64,000 bases of DNA from Novosphingobium umbonatum. Lineage in GTDB: Bacteria > Pseudomonadota > Alphaproteobacteria > Sphingomonadales > Sphingomonadaceae. Numbering within the stretch: the first letter of the stretch is position 1; each line of letters opens with the position of its first letter. The notes beneath the pieces were generated by a model that made no database searches, was not told the DNA's origin, and was given only the letters and a program-made list of their open reading frames with translations. The stretch spans positions 1 through 64,000 of the forward strand of contig NZ_SACO01000001.1 in the NCBI RefSeq assembly GCF_004005905.1, given 5' to 3'. A program made the position numbers and the translations under genes. Positions 7,655 to 17,052 of this stretch are shown one piece after another.

Positions 7655-10551
7655 CGCTTGAGCAGCGGCCTCAAATAGGCCCCCGTAAAGCTGGCCTTGT
7701 TCTTCGCCACTTGCTCCGGCGTACCCTCGGCCACGATAGTCCCGCCGCGCACGCCGCCTTCCGGCCCCATGTCGATAATCCAGTCGGCGGTTTTGATCAC
7801 ATCCAGATTATGCTCGATCACCACCACCGAATTGCCGCCATCCACCAAACGGTGCAGCACTTCCAACAGCTTGCGCACATCCTCGAAATGCAGGCCGGTG
7901 GTCGGCTCGTCCAGCACATAGAGCGTCTTGCCGGTGGAACGCCGCGCCAGTTCCTTGGCCAGCTTCACCCTTTGCGCCTCACCGCCCGAAAGCGTGGTCG
8001 CCTGCTGGCCCACTTTCACATAGCCCAGCCCCACCTCGTTCAACATATGCATCCGATCACGGATCGGGGGCACATTGGCAAAGAAGCTCTCGGCATCCTC
8101 GATGGTCATGTCCAGCACATCGGCGATGGAATGGCCCTTGAACTTCACCTCCAGCGTCTCGCGGTTGTAACGCTTGCCGCCGCATTCCTCGCAAGTGACG
8201 TAAACATCGGGCAGGAAATGCATCTCGATCTTGATCAGCCCGTCGCCCTGACAGGCCTCGCAGCGCCCGCCCTTCACGTTAAAGCTGAACCGCCCCGACT
8301 TATAGCCCCGCGCCTGCGCCTCCGGCAGGCCCGCAAACCAGTCGCGGATCAGCGTGAAAGCGCCGGTATAGGTGGCCGGATTAGAACGCGGCGTGCGGCC
8401 AATCGGTGATTGGTCAATCTCGATCACCTTGTCGCAATGATCGAGGCCCGTGATCCGGTCATGCGCCCCCGCGATCACCCGCGCCCCGTTCAGAGCGCGA
8501 CTGGCCCCCGCCTGCAAAGTATCCAGCGTCAGCGTCGATTTGCCGCTGCCCGAAACGCCGGTCACGCAACAGAAAGTGCCCAGCGGGAAACGCGCCGTCA
8601 CGCCTTTCAGATTGTTGGCGCGGGCATTTTCCACCACAATCGCCTTGCCATTGCCCTTGCGCCGCTCGGCAGGCACCTCAATCTTGCGCAATCCGGTCAG
8701 ATATTGGCCGGTGATACTGTCGGGATTGGCCAGAATATCGGCCAAAGTGCCCTCGGCCACCACCTGCCCGCCATGCACACCCGCGCCCGGCCCCAGATCG
8801 ACAATGTAATCGGCAGCACGGATCGCATCCTCGTCATGCTCCACCACGATCACTGTATTGCCCAGATCGCGCAGCCGCTTCAGCGTGGCCAGCAACATGT
8901 CATTGTCGCGCTGGTGCAGGCCGATCGAAGGCTCGTCCAGCACGTAAAGCACGCCCGAAAGGCCGCTGCCGATCTGGCTGGCCAGACGGATACGCTGGCT
9001 TTCCCCGCCCGACAAAGTGCCGCTGGTGCGGTCCAGATTGAGGTAATCCAGCCCCACATTGTTGAGAAAGCCCAGACGCTCGTTGATCTCTTTGAGGATC
9101 GCCTTGGCAATCTGCTTCTGCTGATCGCCCAGTTTCGCGTCCAGCCCGCCAAACCATTCCAGCGCCTCGCCCACCGGCAGGCGGGTCACGCTGGCAATAT
9201 CGGTTTCGGCCACTTTCACGCAAAGCGCTTCGGGCTTCAGGCGCTTGCCCTCGCAAGTCTCGCAAGGTTGGGCGGTCTGGAACTTGGACAGTTCCTCCTT
9301 CATCCATGCGCTATCGGTGGCCAGAATGCGGCGGTTCAAATTGCCGATCACGCCTTCAAAGGCCTTTTCAACCGTATAGCTCTTGCGCCCGTCGATAAAG
9401 GTCAGCGGCACCGGCGTCTTGCCCGTGCCATAGAGGATCACGATCTTCACCTCGACCGGCAGATCGGCCCAAGGCGTTTCCAGCTTGAACCCGTAATGTT
9501 TGGCCAGACTGGAGAGCACCTGCATGTAATAGGGCGAAGGCGGATTGCTCTTGGCCCAAGGCACCACCGCGCCTTCCTTGATGCTCAGCGCCTCGTTGGG
9601 CACCACCAATTGCGGATCAAACAGCAGCTTTTCGCCCAAGCCATCGCAAGTGGGGCAGGCCCCCTGCGGCGCGTTGAAGGAAAACAGGCGCGGCTCCACC
9701 GCCTCCAGCGTGAAGCCGGACACGGGGCAGGCAAATTTTTCGGAAAAGACAATGCGGTTGAGCGGCACCCCCGCCCCCTTCATCGCCTTTCCTTTCACCT
9801 TGGCCTCATCCTCGCGCCCCGGCACCACGCCATCGGCCAGATCGACAAAGGCCAGCCCCTCGGCCAGTTTCAACGCCTGTTCAAAACTGTCGGCCAAACG
9901 CGATTCGATGCCCGGTTTCACCGCGATACGATCAACCACCACCTCGATGTCATGCTTGAACTTCTTGTCCAGCGCGGGAACATCCTCGATGGCATAGAGC
10001 TCGCCATCGACGCGCAGGCGGGTATAGCCCGCCTTCTGCCACTCGGCGATTTCCTTGCGATATTCGCCCTTGCGCCCGCGCACCACGGGGGCCAGCAAAT
10101 AGGCGCGCGTGCCTTCGGGCAGGCCCATCACGCGGTCCACCATCTGCGAAACGGTTTGCGCCGCAATCGGCAGGCCGGTGGCAGGCGAATAGGGCACGCC
10201 CACCCGCGCCCAGAGCAGACGCATATAGTCGTAAATCTCGGTCACCGTGGCCACGGTGGAGCGCGGGTTGCGGCTGGTGGTTTTCTGCTCGATGGAAATG
10301 GCAGGCGACAGCCCGTCAATATGTTCCACATCGGGCTTTTGCATCATTTCCAGAAACTGGCGCGCATAGGCCGACAGGCTCTCGACATAGCGCCGCTGCC
10401 CCTCGGCATAGATCGTATCAAACGCCAAAGACGATTTGCCCGACCCCGAAAGGCCGGTCATCACGATCAGACTATCGCGCGGCAGCGAAATATCGATGCC
10501 TTTGAGATTATGCTCGCGGGCGCCCCGCACGGTGATATGGGTAAGGCTCAT
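7651..10551 (-). CDS. uvrA: Excinuclease ABC subunit A
   Basis: 966 residues, full length. UvrA is the damage-sensing ATPase of nucleotide excision repair; it loads UvrB on DNA lesions. Two ABC modules are present. The first has Walker [10 protein letters not shown] near the N terminus and signature [12 protein letters not shown]; the second has GVSGSGKST and [15 protein letters not shown]. Zinc-finger cysteines are seen in [16 protein letters not shown] and CEECGGKRY. The start [11 protein letters not shown] at 10551 matches the family N terminus; an in-frame extension to 10587 is unlikely. A LexA box was looked for upstream and not convincingly found. A small membrane-protein gene follows with a GTGA overlap. 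Confidence 0.98.
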   Translation of the reverse strand: MSLTHITVRGAREHNLKGIDISLPRDSLIVMTGLSGSGKSSLAFDTIYAEGQRRYVESLSAYARQFLEMMQKPDVEHIDGLSPAISIEQKTTSRNPRSTVATVTEIYDYMRLLWARVGVPYSPATGLPIAAQTVSQMVDRVMGLPEGTRAYLLAPVVRGRKGEYRKEIAEWQKAGYTRLRVDGELYAIEDVPALDKKFKHDIEVVVDRIAVKPGIESRLADSFEQALKLAEGLAFVDLADGVVPGREDEAKVKGKAMKGAGVPLNRIVFSEKFACPVSGFTLEAVEPRLFSFNAPQGACPTCDGLGEKLLFDPQLVVPNEALSIKEGAVVPWAKSNPPSPYYMQVLSSLAKHYGFKLETPWADLPVEVKIVILYGTGKTPVPLTFIDGRKSYTVEKAFEGVIGNLNRRILATDSAWMKEELSKFQTAQPCETCEGKRLKPEALCVKVAETDIASVTRLPVGEALEWFGGLDAKLGDQQKQIAKAILKEINERLGFLNNVGLDYLNLDRTSGTLSGGESQRIRLASQIGSGLSGVLYVLDEPSIGLHQRDNDMLLATLKRLRDLGNTVIVVEHDEDAIRAADYIVDLGPGAGVHGGQVVAEGTLADILANPDSITGQYLTGLRKIEVPAERRKGNGKAIVVENARANNLKGVTARFPLGTFCCVTGVSGSGKSTLTLDTLQAGASRALNGARVIAGAHDRITGLDHCDKVIEIDQSPIGRTPRSNPATYTGAFTLIRDWFAGLPEAQARGYKSGRFSFNVKGGRCEACQGDGLIKIEMHFLPDVYVTCEECGGKRYNRETLEVKFKGHSIADVLDMTIEDAESFFANVPPIRDRMHMLNEVGLGYVKVGQQATTLSGGEAQRVKLAKELARRSTGKTLYVLDEPTTGLHFEDVRKLLEVLHRLVDGGNSVVVIEHNLDVIKTADWIIDMGPEGGVRGGTIVAEGTPEQVAKNKASFTGAYLRPLLKR

Positions 10552-10638
10552 GGGGCGGTATGTTCCAGATCTGTTCGCATTTGGCAAGGGGAGTCGCCGC
10601 CCCTATGGCCCATAACCAGATCAGCTAACAACTGCCCA

Positions 10639-11904
10639 TCAGGGATTACGCGCAAGATCCCCCTTGGCCGCCGCGCGCTTGGGGCTCACCGCCTCCAGCC
10701 CCGCCCCCAGACGCAGGGGCAAAGCCCAGCCATAGGCCAACGTGCCTTTCACCGCCTCGCCCCCCTTGGCAGGGTCCAGCCACAAGACCCGCCCGCCGAT
10801 CTGCGCCCGCACGATCACATGGTCAAAACCCGACAGGCTGGGCAAATGGCGGTCCAGCGCCGCGCCGCCCTGCATGGCCACCAAAGCCGGTTCCGCCACC
10901 AGATCCAGCCCGTCCAGCAAAGCGAGCAGCAAGGCCGCCCGCCCCTTGCAATCGGCAAAGCCGCGCCCCCATACCTGATCGGCGCGCATCGGGCGCAAGG
11001 GCGCATCGCCAAGGCCGGAATAGAGATAGCGCGTCTTGCCCTTCACCAAAGCCAGCGCCATTTGCGCCCGCACCATGGGATCGGCACTGGCGGCGCGGAT
11101 ACGGGCGATCTCCTCATGCAAGGGGCTATCCTCGTTCAGCACGCGGGCCGAGGCGAACAGAGGCACCATCAAACCCGCCACATCCGACCATTGCCCAAAA
11201 TCGCTGAAACGCACCTGCGCCTTGGTCTTGGCGCCGCCCTGCACCAGCCAATGCGCTTCACCGGCCCCCTGCTGCACCGGCGCGGGCAGGCCCTTGGCCT
11301 CCACCCCCATCGCGCCATCCCATGTCGCGGACAAGGCCACCACATCGGCCTCCCCCGCCTCCAGCGCCAGATCGCGATGGCCGTTCAGCAAAGGCTCGCT
11401 GCGGTCAATCGACCAAGCCAGTTCCACCTCGTCGCCCACCATCAACCCGCCCAAAGGCAGGCCAAGGCTGCGCCGCCCGTCCATGGTCAGCGCGGAATGG
11501 GGCACATCCTGCATCTCCAGCACCTGCGCGATGGCGGGCAGCACATCATGGCTGCGCCCCTTGCGGGTCAGGCGAAAGCTGTGGATGGTCAATTGGTCAC
11601 TCTGCGCCTGCCAGCTGAGCGCCAGTTGCTCCAGCGCCGCCACGCCTTCGGGCGCGTCAATGCGCCAGAGGCGGTGCTGGTAAAGGCTGGCGCCGTCCTT
11701 GTGAAACCGCACCTGCTGGTCCTGCAACAACAGACGCAGGGGCTGGGCATTCTGCGCCACTGCCACCGGAGCGGCCACCTGCTGCACCCATGTCGGCGCA
11801 GCGCCGGTCACAGGTTGCTCCGCCGCCATGGCGGGCAGCGAGAAGGCCCCAGCCGAAAATGCAAACACGGAAAGGGCGAGCAAGCGGGCGGTCTGTTTCA
11901 TCAT
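10639..11904 (-). CDS. Exported DUF3857/transglutaminase-like protein, short form
   Basis: 421-residue protein with a cleavable signal peptide (hydrophobic core, then MAAEQ about residue 30). The N-terminal half resembles DUF3857 beta-sandwich proteins. The second half holds a transglutaminase-like core with the expected catalytic order: Cys in GFADCKGRA, His in GFDHVIV and Asp in WLDPAKGG. The family is usually 600-900 residues, with a further C-terminal beta domain; here the protein ends about 45 residues after the Asp, so it is a natural short form or truncated. Substrate unknown; the location would be periplasmic. The ATG at 11904 or the next codon at 11901 starts it. It does not overlap its neighbours uvrA and the cobalamin operon. 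Confidence 0.75.
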   Translation of the reverse strand: MMKQTARLLALSVFAFSAGAFSLPAMAAEQPVTGAAPTWVQQVAAPVAVAQNAQPLRLLLQDQQVRFHKDGASLYQHRLWRIDAPEGVAALEQLALSWQAQSDQLTIHSFRLTRKGRSHDVLPAIAQVLEMQDVPHSALTMDGRRSLGLPLGGLMVGDEVELAWSIDRSEPLLNGHRDLALEAGEADVVALSATWDGAMGVEAKGLPAPVQQGAGEAHWLVQGGAKTKAQVRFSDFGQWSDVAGLMVPLFASARVLNEDSPLHEEIARIRAASADPMVRAQMALALVKGKTRYLYSGLGDAPLRPMRADQVWGRGFADCKGRAALLLALLDGLDLVAEPALVAMQGGAALDRHLPSLSGFDHVIVRAQIGGRVLWLDPAKGGEAVKGTLAYGWALPLRLGAGLEAVSPKRAAAKGDLARNP

Positions 11905-12001
11905 GGCACCCACTAGGGAGCAATCCCGATCCGAGGTCGAGAGCCTTAACCTTTCGTTGAGAACCCCTGTTCCGCAGCGGGACAGGAGCCGCCCGAAACC
12001 A

Positions 12002-12766
12002 TTAACAACCCAATCCCAAAGCCCGCGCCCCCACCTCGCCCAGCCATTGCGCTTTCACCCGCCACACCTGTTCGATAACGCCTTGCGCCAGCGCGACTTC
12101 GGGCGGTCCATCGGCCACCAAACGCCCCTCATCCAGCACCAGCACGCGGTCGGCATGGTTCATCGCCAGCGCCAGATCATGCAGCACCAGCACCACGCCC
12201 GCGCCCTGATTCGCCGCCTGCCGCAAGGCCGCCAACAGGCCCAGCCCATGGCCAAGGTCCAGACTGGCCAAAGGTTCATCGGCCAGAATCCAGCGCGGCT
12301 GCCCCGCCAATACCCGCGCCAACATCGCCCGCGCCCTTTCCCCGCCCGACAGGCGCGAGAGCGGACGGTGACGGAGCGCCAGCAGGTCCATCGCGGCCAA
12401 AGCTTCCTCCACCGCCTCCGCATCCTGCCCCGCGCTGGACACGGCCCGCTGCAAAGGCGCGGCCTGCCATGGCAGGCGGCCCAAAGCCACCAAGGCCTCC
12501 ACCTCCAGATCCCATGCCGCCCCGCCGCCCTGCGCCAGATAGCCAAGGCTGCGCGCCCTTTCGCGGGCTGGAATCGCGGACAGGGCCGTGCCGTCCAAGG
12601 CCACCGCGCCCGCATCGGCGGCCTGCACTCCGGCCAGCAAAGACAGCAGCGAGGATTTGCCCGCGCCATTGGGCCCGCAAATGGCAATCACCTGCCCCGG
12701 TTCCAGCACCAGCGACAAAGGCTGCAACCGGCCTGCCAGCGCAACATCTTGGGCGGTCAAAATCAT
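12002..12766 (-). CDS. btuD: Cobalamin/iron-chelate ABC transporter ATP-binding protein
   Basis: 254-residue ABC ATPase of the FepC/BtuD type. Walker A is GPNGAGKSS at about residues 32-40, the signature is LSGGERARAMLARVL and Walker B is WILADEPLASLD. The last gene of the btuB-F-C-D operon; its ATG lies in an ATGA overlap with the permease stop. Assignment to cobalamin rests on the riboswitch and BtuB-like receptor at the head of the operon, because the ATPase alone cannot be told from haem or siderophore systems. Confidence 0.85.
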   Translation of the reverse strand: MILTAQDVALAGRLQPLSLVLEPGQVIAICGPNGAGKSSLLSLLAGVQAADAGAVALDGTALSAIPARERARSLGYLAQGGGAAWDLEVEALVALGRLPWQAAPLQRAVSSAGQDAEAVEEALAAMDLLALRHRPLSRLSGGERARAMLARVLAGQPRWILADEPLASLDLGHGLGLLAALRQAANQGAGVVLVLHDLALAMNHADRVLVLDEGRLVADGPPEVALAQGVIEQVWRVKAQWLGEVGARALGLGC

Positions 12767-13749
12767 GCCCAGCCTCCACGGAAACCTTCGCGCCGCATCC
12801 GCCACAACAGCGCCAGAAAGAAAGGCGCACCGAGCAGGCTGAGCGCAATGCCCAGCCGCAATTCGCCCCCCGCCAGCGGGATCAGGCGGCAAAGGCTATC
12901 GGCCAGCAAGAGCAGCAGCCCCCCGCCCAAGGCCGAAGGCAGGATCAGGCTCGACGGCCTTTTGTCGGTTAATGGGCGCAACAGATGCGGCACCACCAGC
13001 CCGACAAAGCCGATCACGCCCGCCACGGCCACGCTGCCCCCCACGGTGCAGCCAACGCCAAGGATCAGCAGCATTTGCAACCTCCGCGGATCCACGCCCA
13101 GCGAACGCGCGGTCGCCTCGCCCAAAGTCAGCGCATCCAGCGCGGGCGCGGCCAGCCAGAAAGCGCCCAGCCCCGCCAGCGTCAGCGGCAAAGCCACCCA
13201 AACCTCGCTCCAGCTGCGGTCCGCCAAAGCGCCCATCAGCCACACCACAATTTCCGACAGGGCAAAGGGCGAAGGGGCAAGGCTGATCGCCAGACTCATC
13301 AGCGCGCCCGACAGGCTGGCGATCATCATCCCCGCCAGCGTAAACAAAGCCGCCCCGCCCCGCGCCGCGATCAGGCCCAGCAGCGCCATCGCCCCGCCCG
13401 CGCCCAATAGCGCGAACAAAGGCAGCGCCCATGCCCCCAGCTTCAGCCCATAGGCCCCCAGCCACAGGCTGAGCACCGCGCCCAAGGCCGCGCTGGGAGC
13501 AATGCCAAACAGGCCCGGATCAGCCAAAGGGTTGCGCAAATAGGCCTGCATCGCCGCCCCCGCGCTGCCCAGCCCCGCCCCCACCAACACGGCAAGGCAA
13601 GCGCGCGGCAGGCGCAAGTCGATCAGGATCAGCTCTGCCCCCGCAAAGGGCGGCACAAAGGGATCGATCCACACCCTCCCTGCCAGCAAGGATGCCGCAA
13701 AGGCCAAAGCCAGCGCCAGCAAAAGCCAGAGATTGAGACGGCTCATCAT
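12763..13749 (-). CDS. btuC: FecCD-family permease of the cobalamin transporter
   Basis: 328-residue membrane protein with about nine or ten hydrophobic segments, the size and pattern of BtuC/FecCD permeases. Conserved marks are the RLPRACLAVLVGAGLGSAG segment near the first third (arginine-rich loop followed by the glycine-rich helix), GxxxQxYLRNPLADPGLFGI, and GVIGFVGLVVPHLLRP, the segment that docks to the ATPase. A start at 13749 overlaps the BtuF-like stop (ATGA); the next codon, also ATG, is an alternative. It forms the inner-membrane channel with the downstream ATPase. Confidence 0.9.
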   Translation of the reverse strand: MMSRLNLWLLLALALAFAASLLAGRVWIDPFVPPFAGAELILIDLRLPRACLAVLVGAGLGSAGAAMQAYLRNPLADPGLFGIAPSAALGAVLSLWLGAYGLKLGAWALPLFALLGAGGAMALLGLIAARGGAALFTLAGMMIASLSGALMSLAISLAPSPFALSEIVVWLMGALADRSWSEVWVALPLTLAGLGAFWLAAPALDALTLGEATARSLGVDPRRLQMLLILGVGCTVGGSVAVAGVIGFVGLVVPHLLRPLTDKRPSSLILPSALGGGLLLLLADSLCRLIPLAGGELRLGIALSLLGAPFFLALLWRMRREGFRGGWA

Positions 13750-14609
13750 GGATGCTCCTGTGGCAGGTCTTGCCTGATCTGCGCCAGCCTTTGCGCCAGC
13801 GCGATAATCGTCGGCCCGCCGCAATATTCCAGCGAGGGGTCCAATTCGGCCCGCCTTGTATGGGGCAACCGGTCCAGCACTGGATGGGAAATAGCCCGCG
13901 CCCCGCTGCGGCGCCCATCGGTCCCTTGGCCACTATGCGCCACGGCCAGCACCAAAGCGGGCGGATCGGCCACCACCGCCTCCAAAGGCAGATATTGCGC
14001 CTGCGACAGGCCCTTGGTGGCGCTGAGCGGCGCCAGCCCAACCCGCGCCATCACATCGGAAATCAACGTATGCGGCCCCGACACCAAGCCGCCGCCATGC
14101 CATACCAGAGTAGGCACCGCAGCCTGCCCCGCAGGCGGCGCGGCCTGCGCCAAGGCGGTATGGATGCGCGCGATCAAAGCCTCGCCCCGCTGCCGATGGC
14201 CCAGCAAGGCGGCCATCTGGCGGATCTGCGCATCGCTCTCCTCCACGGTGGAGGCGATGCCCAATTCCACCAGCCTAACCCCCATCCGGCGATAGGCTTG
14301 GGCCGTCGCAGGCGGGGTAAAGCCCCCGCTGACCACCACCGATGGCCGCGCGGCCAGCACTTCTTCCATCGTGCCGCGGGTGCTGGGAAAGCGCCGCGCC
14401 ACGGTCAAAGGCAGCGAGCTTTGCCCCGGCGTGGAACTGTAAGAGGAAAGGGCCGCTATCTGCGCCGGATCGCCCAGTTCCACCAGCAAGGCATCGGTGC
14501 AGGGGTTGAGGCTAACCACGCCCGAACCCCTGCCTTCAGGACGGGGCGAGCAGGCGGCCAATGTCAGCAAAGGGAGCACTAGCAAACATGCTCCCGCTAC
14601 CCCCCGCAT
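13746..14609 (-). CDS. btuF: Periplasmic cobalamin-binding lipoprotein
   Basis: 287-residue class III binding protein. The signal peptide ends in a lipobox, LTLAAC, so it is probably a lipoprotein rather than the soluble BtuF of enterics. The NPCTDALLVELGDPAQIAAL and RPSVVVSGG segments are typical of the two-lobed BtuF/FhuD fold. An arrangement of receptor, binding protein, permease and ATPase in one operon behind a cobalamin riboswitch supports vitamin B12 or corrinoid as ligand. The ATG at 14609 with GGGG upstream is the likely start; the gap to btuB is 16 nt. The stop overlaps the permease start. Confidence 0.83.
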   Translation of the reverse strand: MRGVAGACLLVLPLLTLAACSPRPEGRGSGVVSLNPCTDALLVELGDPAQIAALSSYSSTPGQSSLPLTVARRFPSTRGTMEEVLAARPSVVVSGGFTPPATAQAYRRMGVRLVELGIASTVEESDAQIRQMAALLGHRQRGEALIARIHTALAQAAPPAGQAAVPTLVWHGGGLVSGPHTLISDVMARVGLAPLSATKGLSQAQYLPLEAVVADPPALVLAVAHSGQGTDGRRSGARAISHPVLDRLPHTRRAELDPSLEYCGGPTIIALAQRLAQIRQDLPQEHP

Positions 14610-14625
14610 CGCCCCGATCCCCCGC

Positions 14626-16476
14626 TTACAGTTTCGCCCGCAGGCCCACCGCCGCCGTGCGGCCCAACGTGTTATAGCCATTGACCACGGAATAGCGCTC
14701 CTTGGTCACATTCTCCACGCGGCCAAACAGCTCGACCTTTTCGCACAGCGGGATGCTGGCGCGCAGGTCCAGCGTGGCATAGCCAGCCAGACGCGTGGTG
14801 TTGGCGGCATTGTCATAGCTGGAGGATACCAAGCGAATATCCCCGCCCAGCGCCAGCCCTGCCAAAGGCGAGGTCCAGTCGGTGCTATAGGTCAACATAT
14901 GGCGCGGACGGCGGGCCAGATCCTTGCCGAAATTGCTGCCCGCGCTCTGGCTCGTGCTCTTCACATAAGTATAGGCGCCGCGCAATTGCAGGCTGGGCAC
15001 GGGGCGCAAGCCGCCTTCCACTTCAAAACCTTCGGCGCGGGTCTTGCCAAGGTTGGAATAGCGGAAGGTGGTGTTGTTATAGTCGATCTGGTTGGTCACA
15101 TCGCGGTGGAACCAGGTGACGGCACCAAAGATGCGCCCATTGCGGTCGCCCTTTTCCAGCGCGATATCATAGGACTTGCTGGTTTCGGCCAGCAGATCCT
15201 TCGACCCCGAATAGGAATCATACAGCTGATACAGGGTGGGCGCCTTGAAGCCCTCGCCATAGGAGGCGCGCAGGCGAACATCCTGCACGATCCTCAGCGC
15301 GCCATTGGCACCAAAGGTCCAATGCGTGCCAAAGGTCGAATGGTCATCCATGCGCAGACCTGCATTGAGGTCCAAACGCCCCCTATGCTGGCCCAGCAGC
15401 GCGTAAAGGCTGCTCAGACGCGCGTCATGGTCACCGCCGGGGGTGAAATAGAAATTGCGCGCATGGCTCCATTCGCTGGTGCCGCCCGCATCCAGCGCAA
15501 AGCCCGCCGGCAGCGCCACATGGCCCGACAGATCGGCGCGGGTGCTGCGGCCCAGATAGTTGGAATATTCGGTGGCCTGCACCGTCGGGTCCAGATAGCC
15601 ACGGCGCAGCGAGGACACAGCCACGCCGCCCTTCAGGCCAAAGCCCGCGCCCTGATAGTCCAGACCAACGCGGCCCGAAGCCTGCTCGCCCGACTGCTTT
15701 TCACCGCGGTTCACATAGCCCTTGACCCAGTCATAGGAATCGATGCCCAGACGCGTATCGGCGAAGCGGCCATTGGCCACCAGATCCAGCCCCTGCGCCA
15801 GCGTATAACGCGCGCGGCCCGAGAAATGCCACTGGCGGAAACCATTGGGCAAAGTGTCGGTGGTGCGGGTGGGAATGCCGGTGGTGCGGGTGAAACCGGC
15901 GTTGACATTGACCGCATAGGAATCGCGCTTCACGCCCGCGCTGGCATTGGCGTCCCAGCTGGCATTGCTGCCATGTTCAACGCTGGCTTCTGCGCCATCC
16001 AGTTCGCGGCTGGTGATGGCCAGCACGCCGCCAATCGCATTGGCGCCCCAGACCACGCTGTTCGATCCGCGCAGCAGTTCCAGCTTGCCAATGCCGCCCG
16101 ACATCAAGCCGCCAAAGTCATAGCCACCCGAAGGCGCGGCCACGTCTTCCACGCGCACGCCATCGAGCGTCACCAGCAATTGTTCGGAATTGGCACCGCG
16201 CACAAACAGGCTGGTCGTCGCGCCAAGCCCACCGGCCCGCGCCACGCTGATGCCGGGCAAACGGGTCAAGACGCGGGTCAGGTCCGGCCCCTGCACCGAC
16301 TTGATTTCCTCCAGCCCGACCACAGAAATCGTCTGGCCCGTCTCGCCCAGCTTTTGCGCGCGGCCGGTGGCCAGCACGGTGATGGTCGTATCAGTCGTTT
16401 CAGGCGCGCTTTCCGCATGGGCGGCACCGGCGGCCAGCGACAGGATGGCGGCGGAAGTCAGGTAACGAAAAAGCAT
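14626..16476 (-). CDS. btuB: TonB-dependent cobalamin receptor
   Basis: 616 residues, like BtuB. A signal peptide (cleavage after AHA, about residue 21) precedes a TonB-box-like stretch DTTITVLATG, a plug domain with LPGISVARAGGLGATTSLFVRG and VTLDGVRVED, and a 22-strand type barrel ending with a terminal hydrophobic strand. The receptor binds cobalamin at the cell surface and imports it with energy from TonB-ExbBD. It is the first gene of the operon, with GGAG before the ATG, and a cobalamin riboswitch lies in its leader about 120 nt upstream. Confidence 0.92.
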   Translation of the reverse strand: MLFRYLTSAAILSLAAGAAHAESAPETTDTTITVLATGRAQKLGETGQTISVVGLEEIKSVQGPDLTRVLTRLPGISVARAGGLGATTSLFVRGANSEQLLVTLDGVRVEDVAAPSGGYDFGGLMSGGIGKLELLRGSNSVVWGANAIGGVLAITSRELDGAEASVEHGSNASWDANASAGVKRDSYAVNVNAGFTRTTGIPTRTTDTLPNGFRQWHFSGRARYTLAQGLDLVANGRFADTRLGIDSYDWVKGYVNRGEKQSGEQASGRVGLDYQGAGFGLKGGVAVSSLRRGYLDPTVQATEYSNYLGRSTRADLSGHVALPAGFALDAGGTSEWSHARNFYFTPGGDHDARLSSLYALLGQHRGRLDLNAGLRMDDHSTFGTHWTFGANGALRIVQDVRLRASYGEGFKAPTLYQLYDSYSGSKDLLAETSKSYDIALEKGDRNGRIFGAVTWFHRDVTNQIDYNNTTFRYSNLGKTRAEGFEVEGGLRPVPSLQLRGAYTYVKSTSQSAGSNFGKDLARRPRHMLTYSTDWTSPLAGLALGGDIRLVSSSYDNAANTTRLAGYATLDLRASIPLCEKVELFGRVENVTKERYSVVNGYNTLGRTAAVGLRAKL

Positions 16477-16599
16477 GTGTGCTCCTCAGCTTTTCGAGAA
16501 GCCGTTCATGGCGCCAGCATCACCCCCACGCGTCCCTCACGCATGGTAACAAAGCATGCCTGCACTGCACTCCGGTTCACCCCGCCCGGCGCTGAACGA

Positions 16600-16795
16600 C
16601 CACACACCGGCAGGTCTCCTGGCTTAGCCGAAGTCATCACGCATCGCGGTCTTCCCAGCCTGTTGGCCAGTGACAATTCAGGCGATACGCTCGTCCGGCG
16701 ACAGTTGCGGGGGCAGCTCTGGATCAGGCGGGGCCGCATAGCCTCTCCTGCCAAATTCCCTTTTCAGCCCGTTTTATCGGGCACCGATGGCGTGG
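16600..16795 (-). promoter_or_regulatory. Cobalamin (AdoCbl) riboswitch
   Basis: Read on the minus strand the leader contains the conserved cobalamin-riboswitch elements in order: AAAAGGGAAT (about 16755-16764), GCTGCCCCCGCAACTGT (16701-16717), CACTGGCC with GGGAAGACCG (about 16650-16675), and AGCCAGGAGACCTGCCGGTG (about 16605-16625), the B12-box region. These are the hallmark bases of the alphaproteobacterial class. It precedes btuB, so binding of cobalamin should shut down expression of the uptake operon, probably by blocking ribosome access or by early termination; I did not resolve which. Boundaries are approximate. Confidence 0.93.
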
Positions 16796-17052
16796 GGCGG
16801 GCTTTACCAAGTTTATGCCGCAGCGCAACCCTGACCGCCCACCCGCCCGCGTTTCAGGCGCCAGCCCAAAGGATAGGGCCAAATTAACCATCTATGGCAC
16901 GGCGGTCTTAAGCAGTTCGGGGTTAGCGCCAAAAGGGTCAGGCAGAACCGTGCCGAAATGAAACCTTGCGCATTTGGCAAGTGCGCCGGGGGAACGGTCA
17001 TGCTTGGTGATCTGATCCCCTATTCCGCCCGCAACAGGAAACAAGCCCCGCT

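Noticed and set aside
8410..11916. 1168-codon open frame on the plus strand opposite uvrA and the transglutaminase-like gene
   Set aside because: It is antisense to two well-supported genes, has no family features, and is rich in His, Arg and Gln as expected from a reversed high-GC gene.
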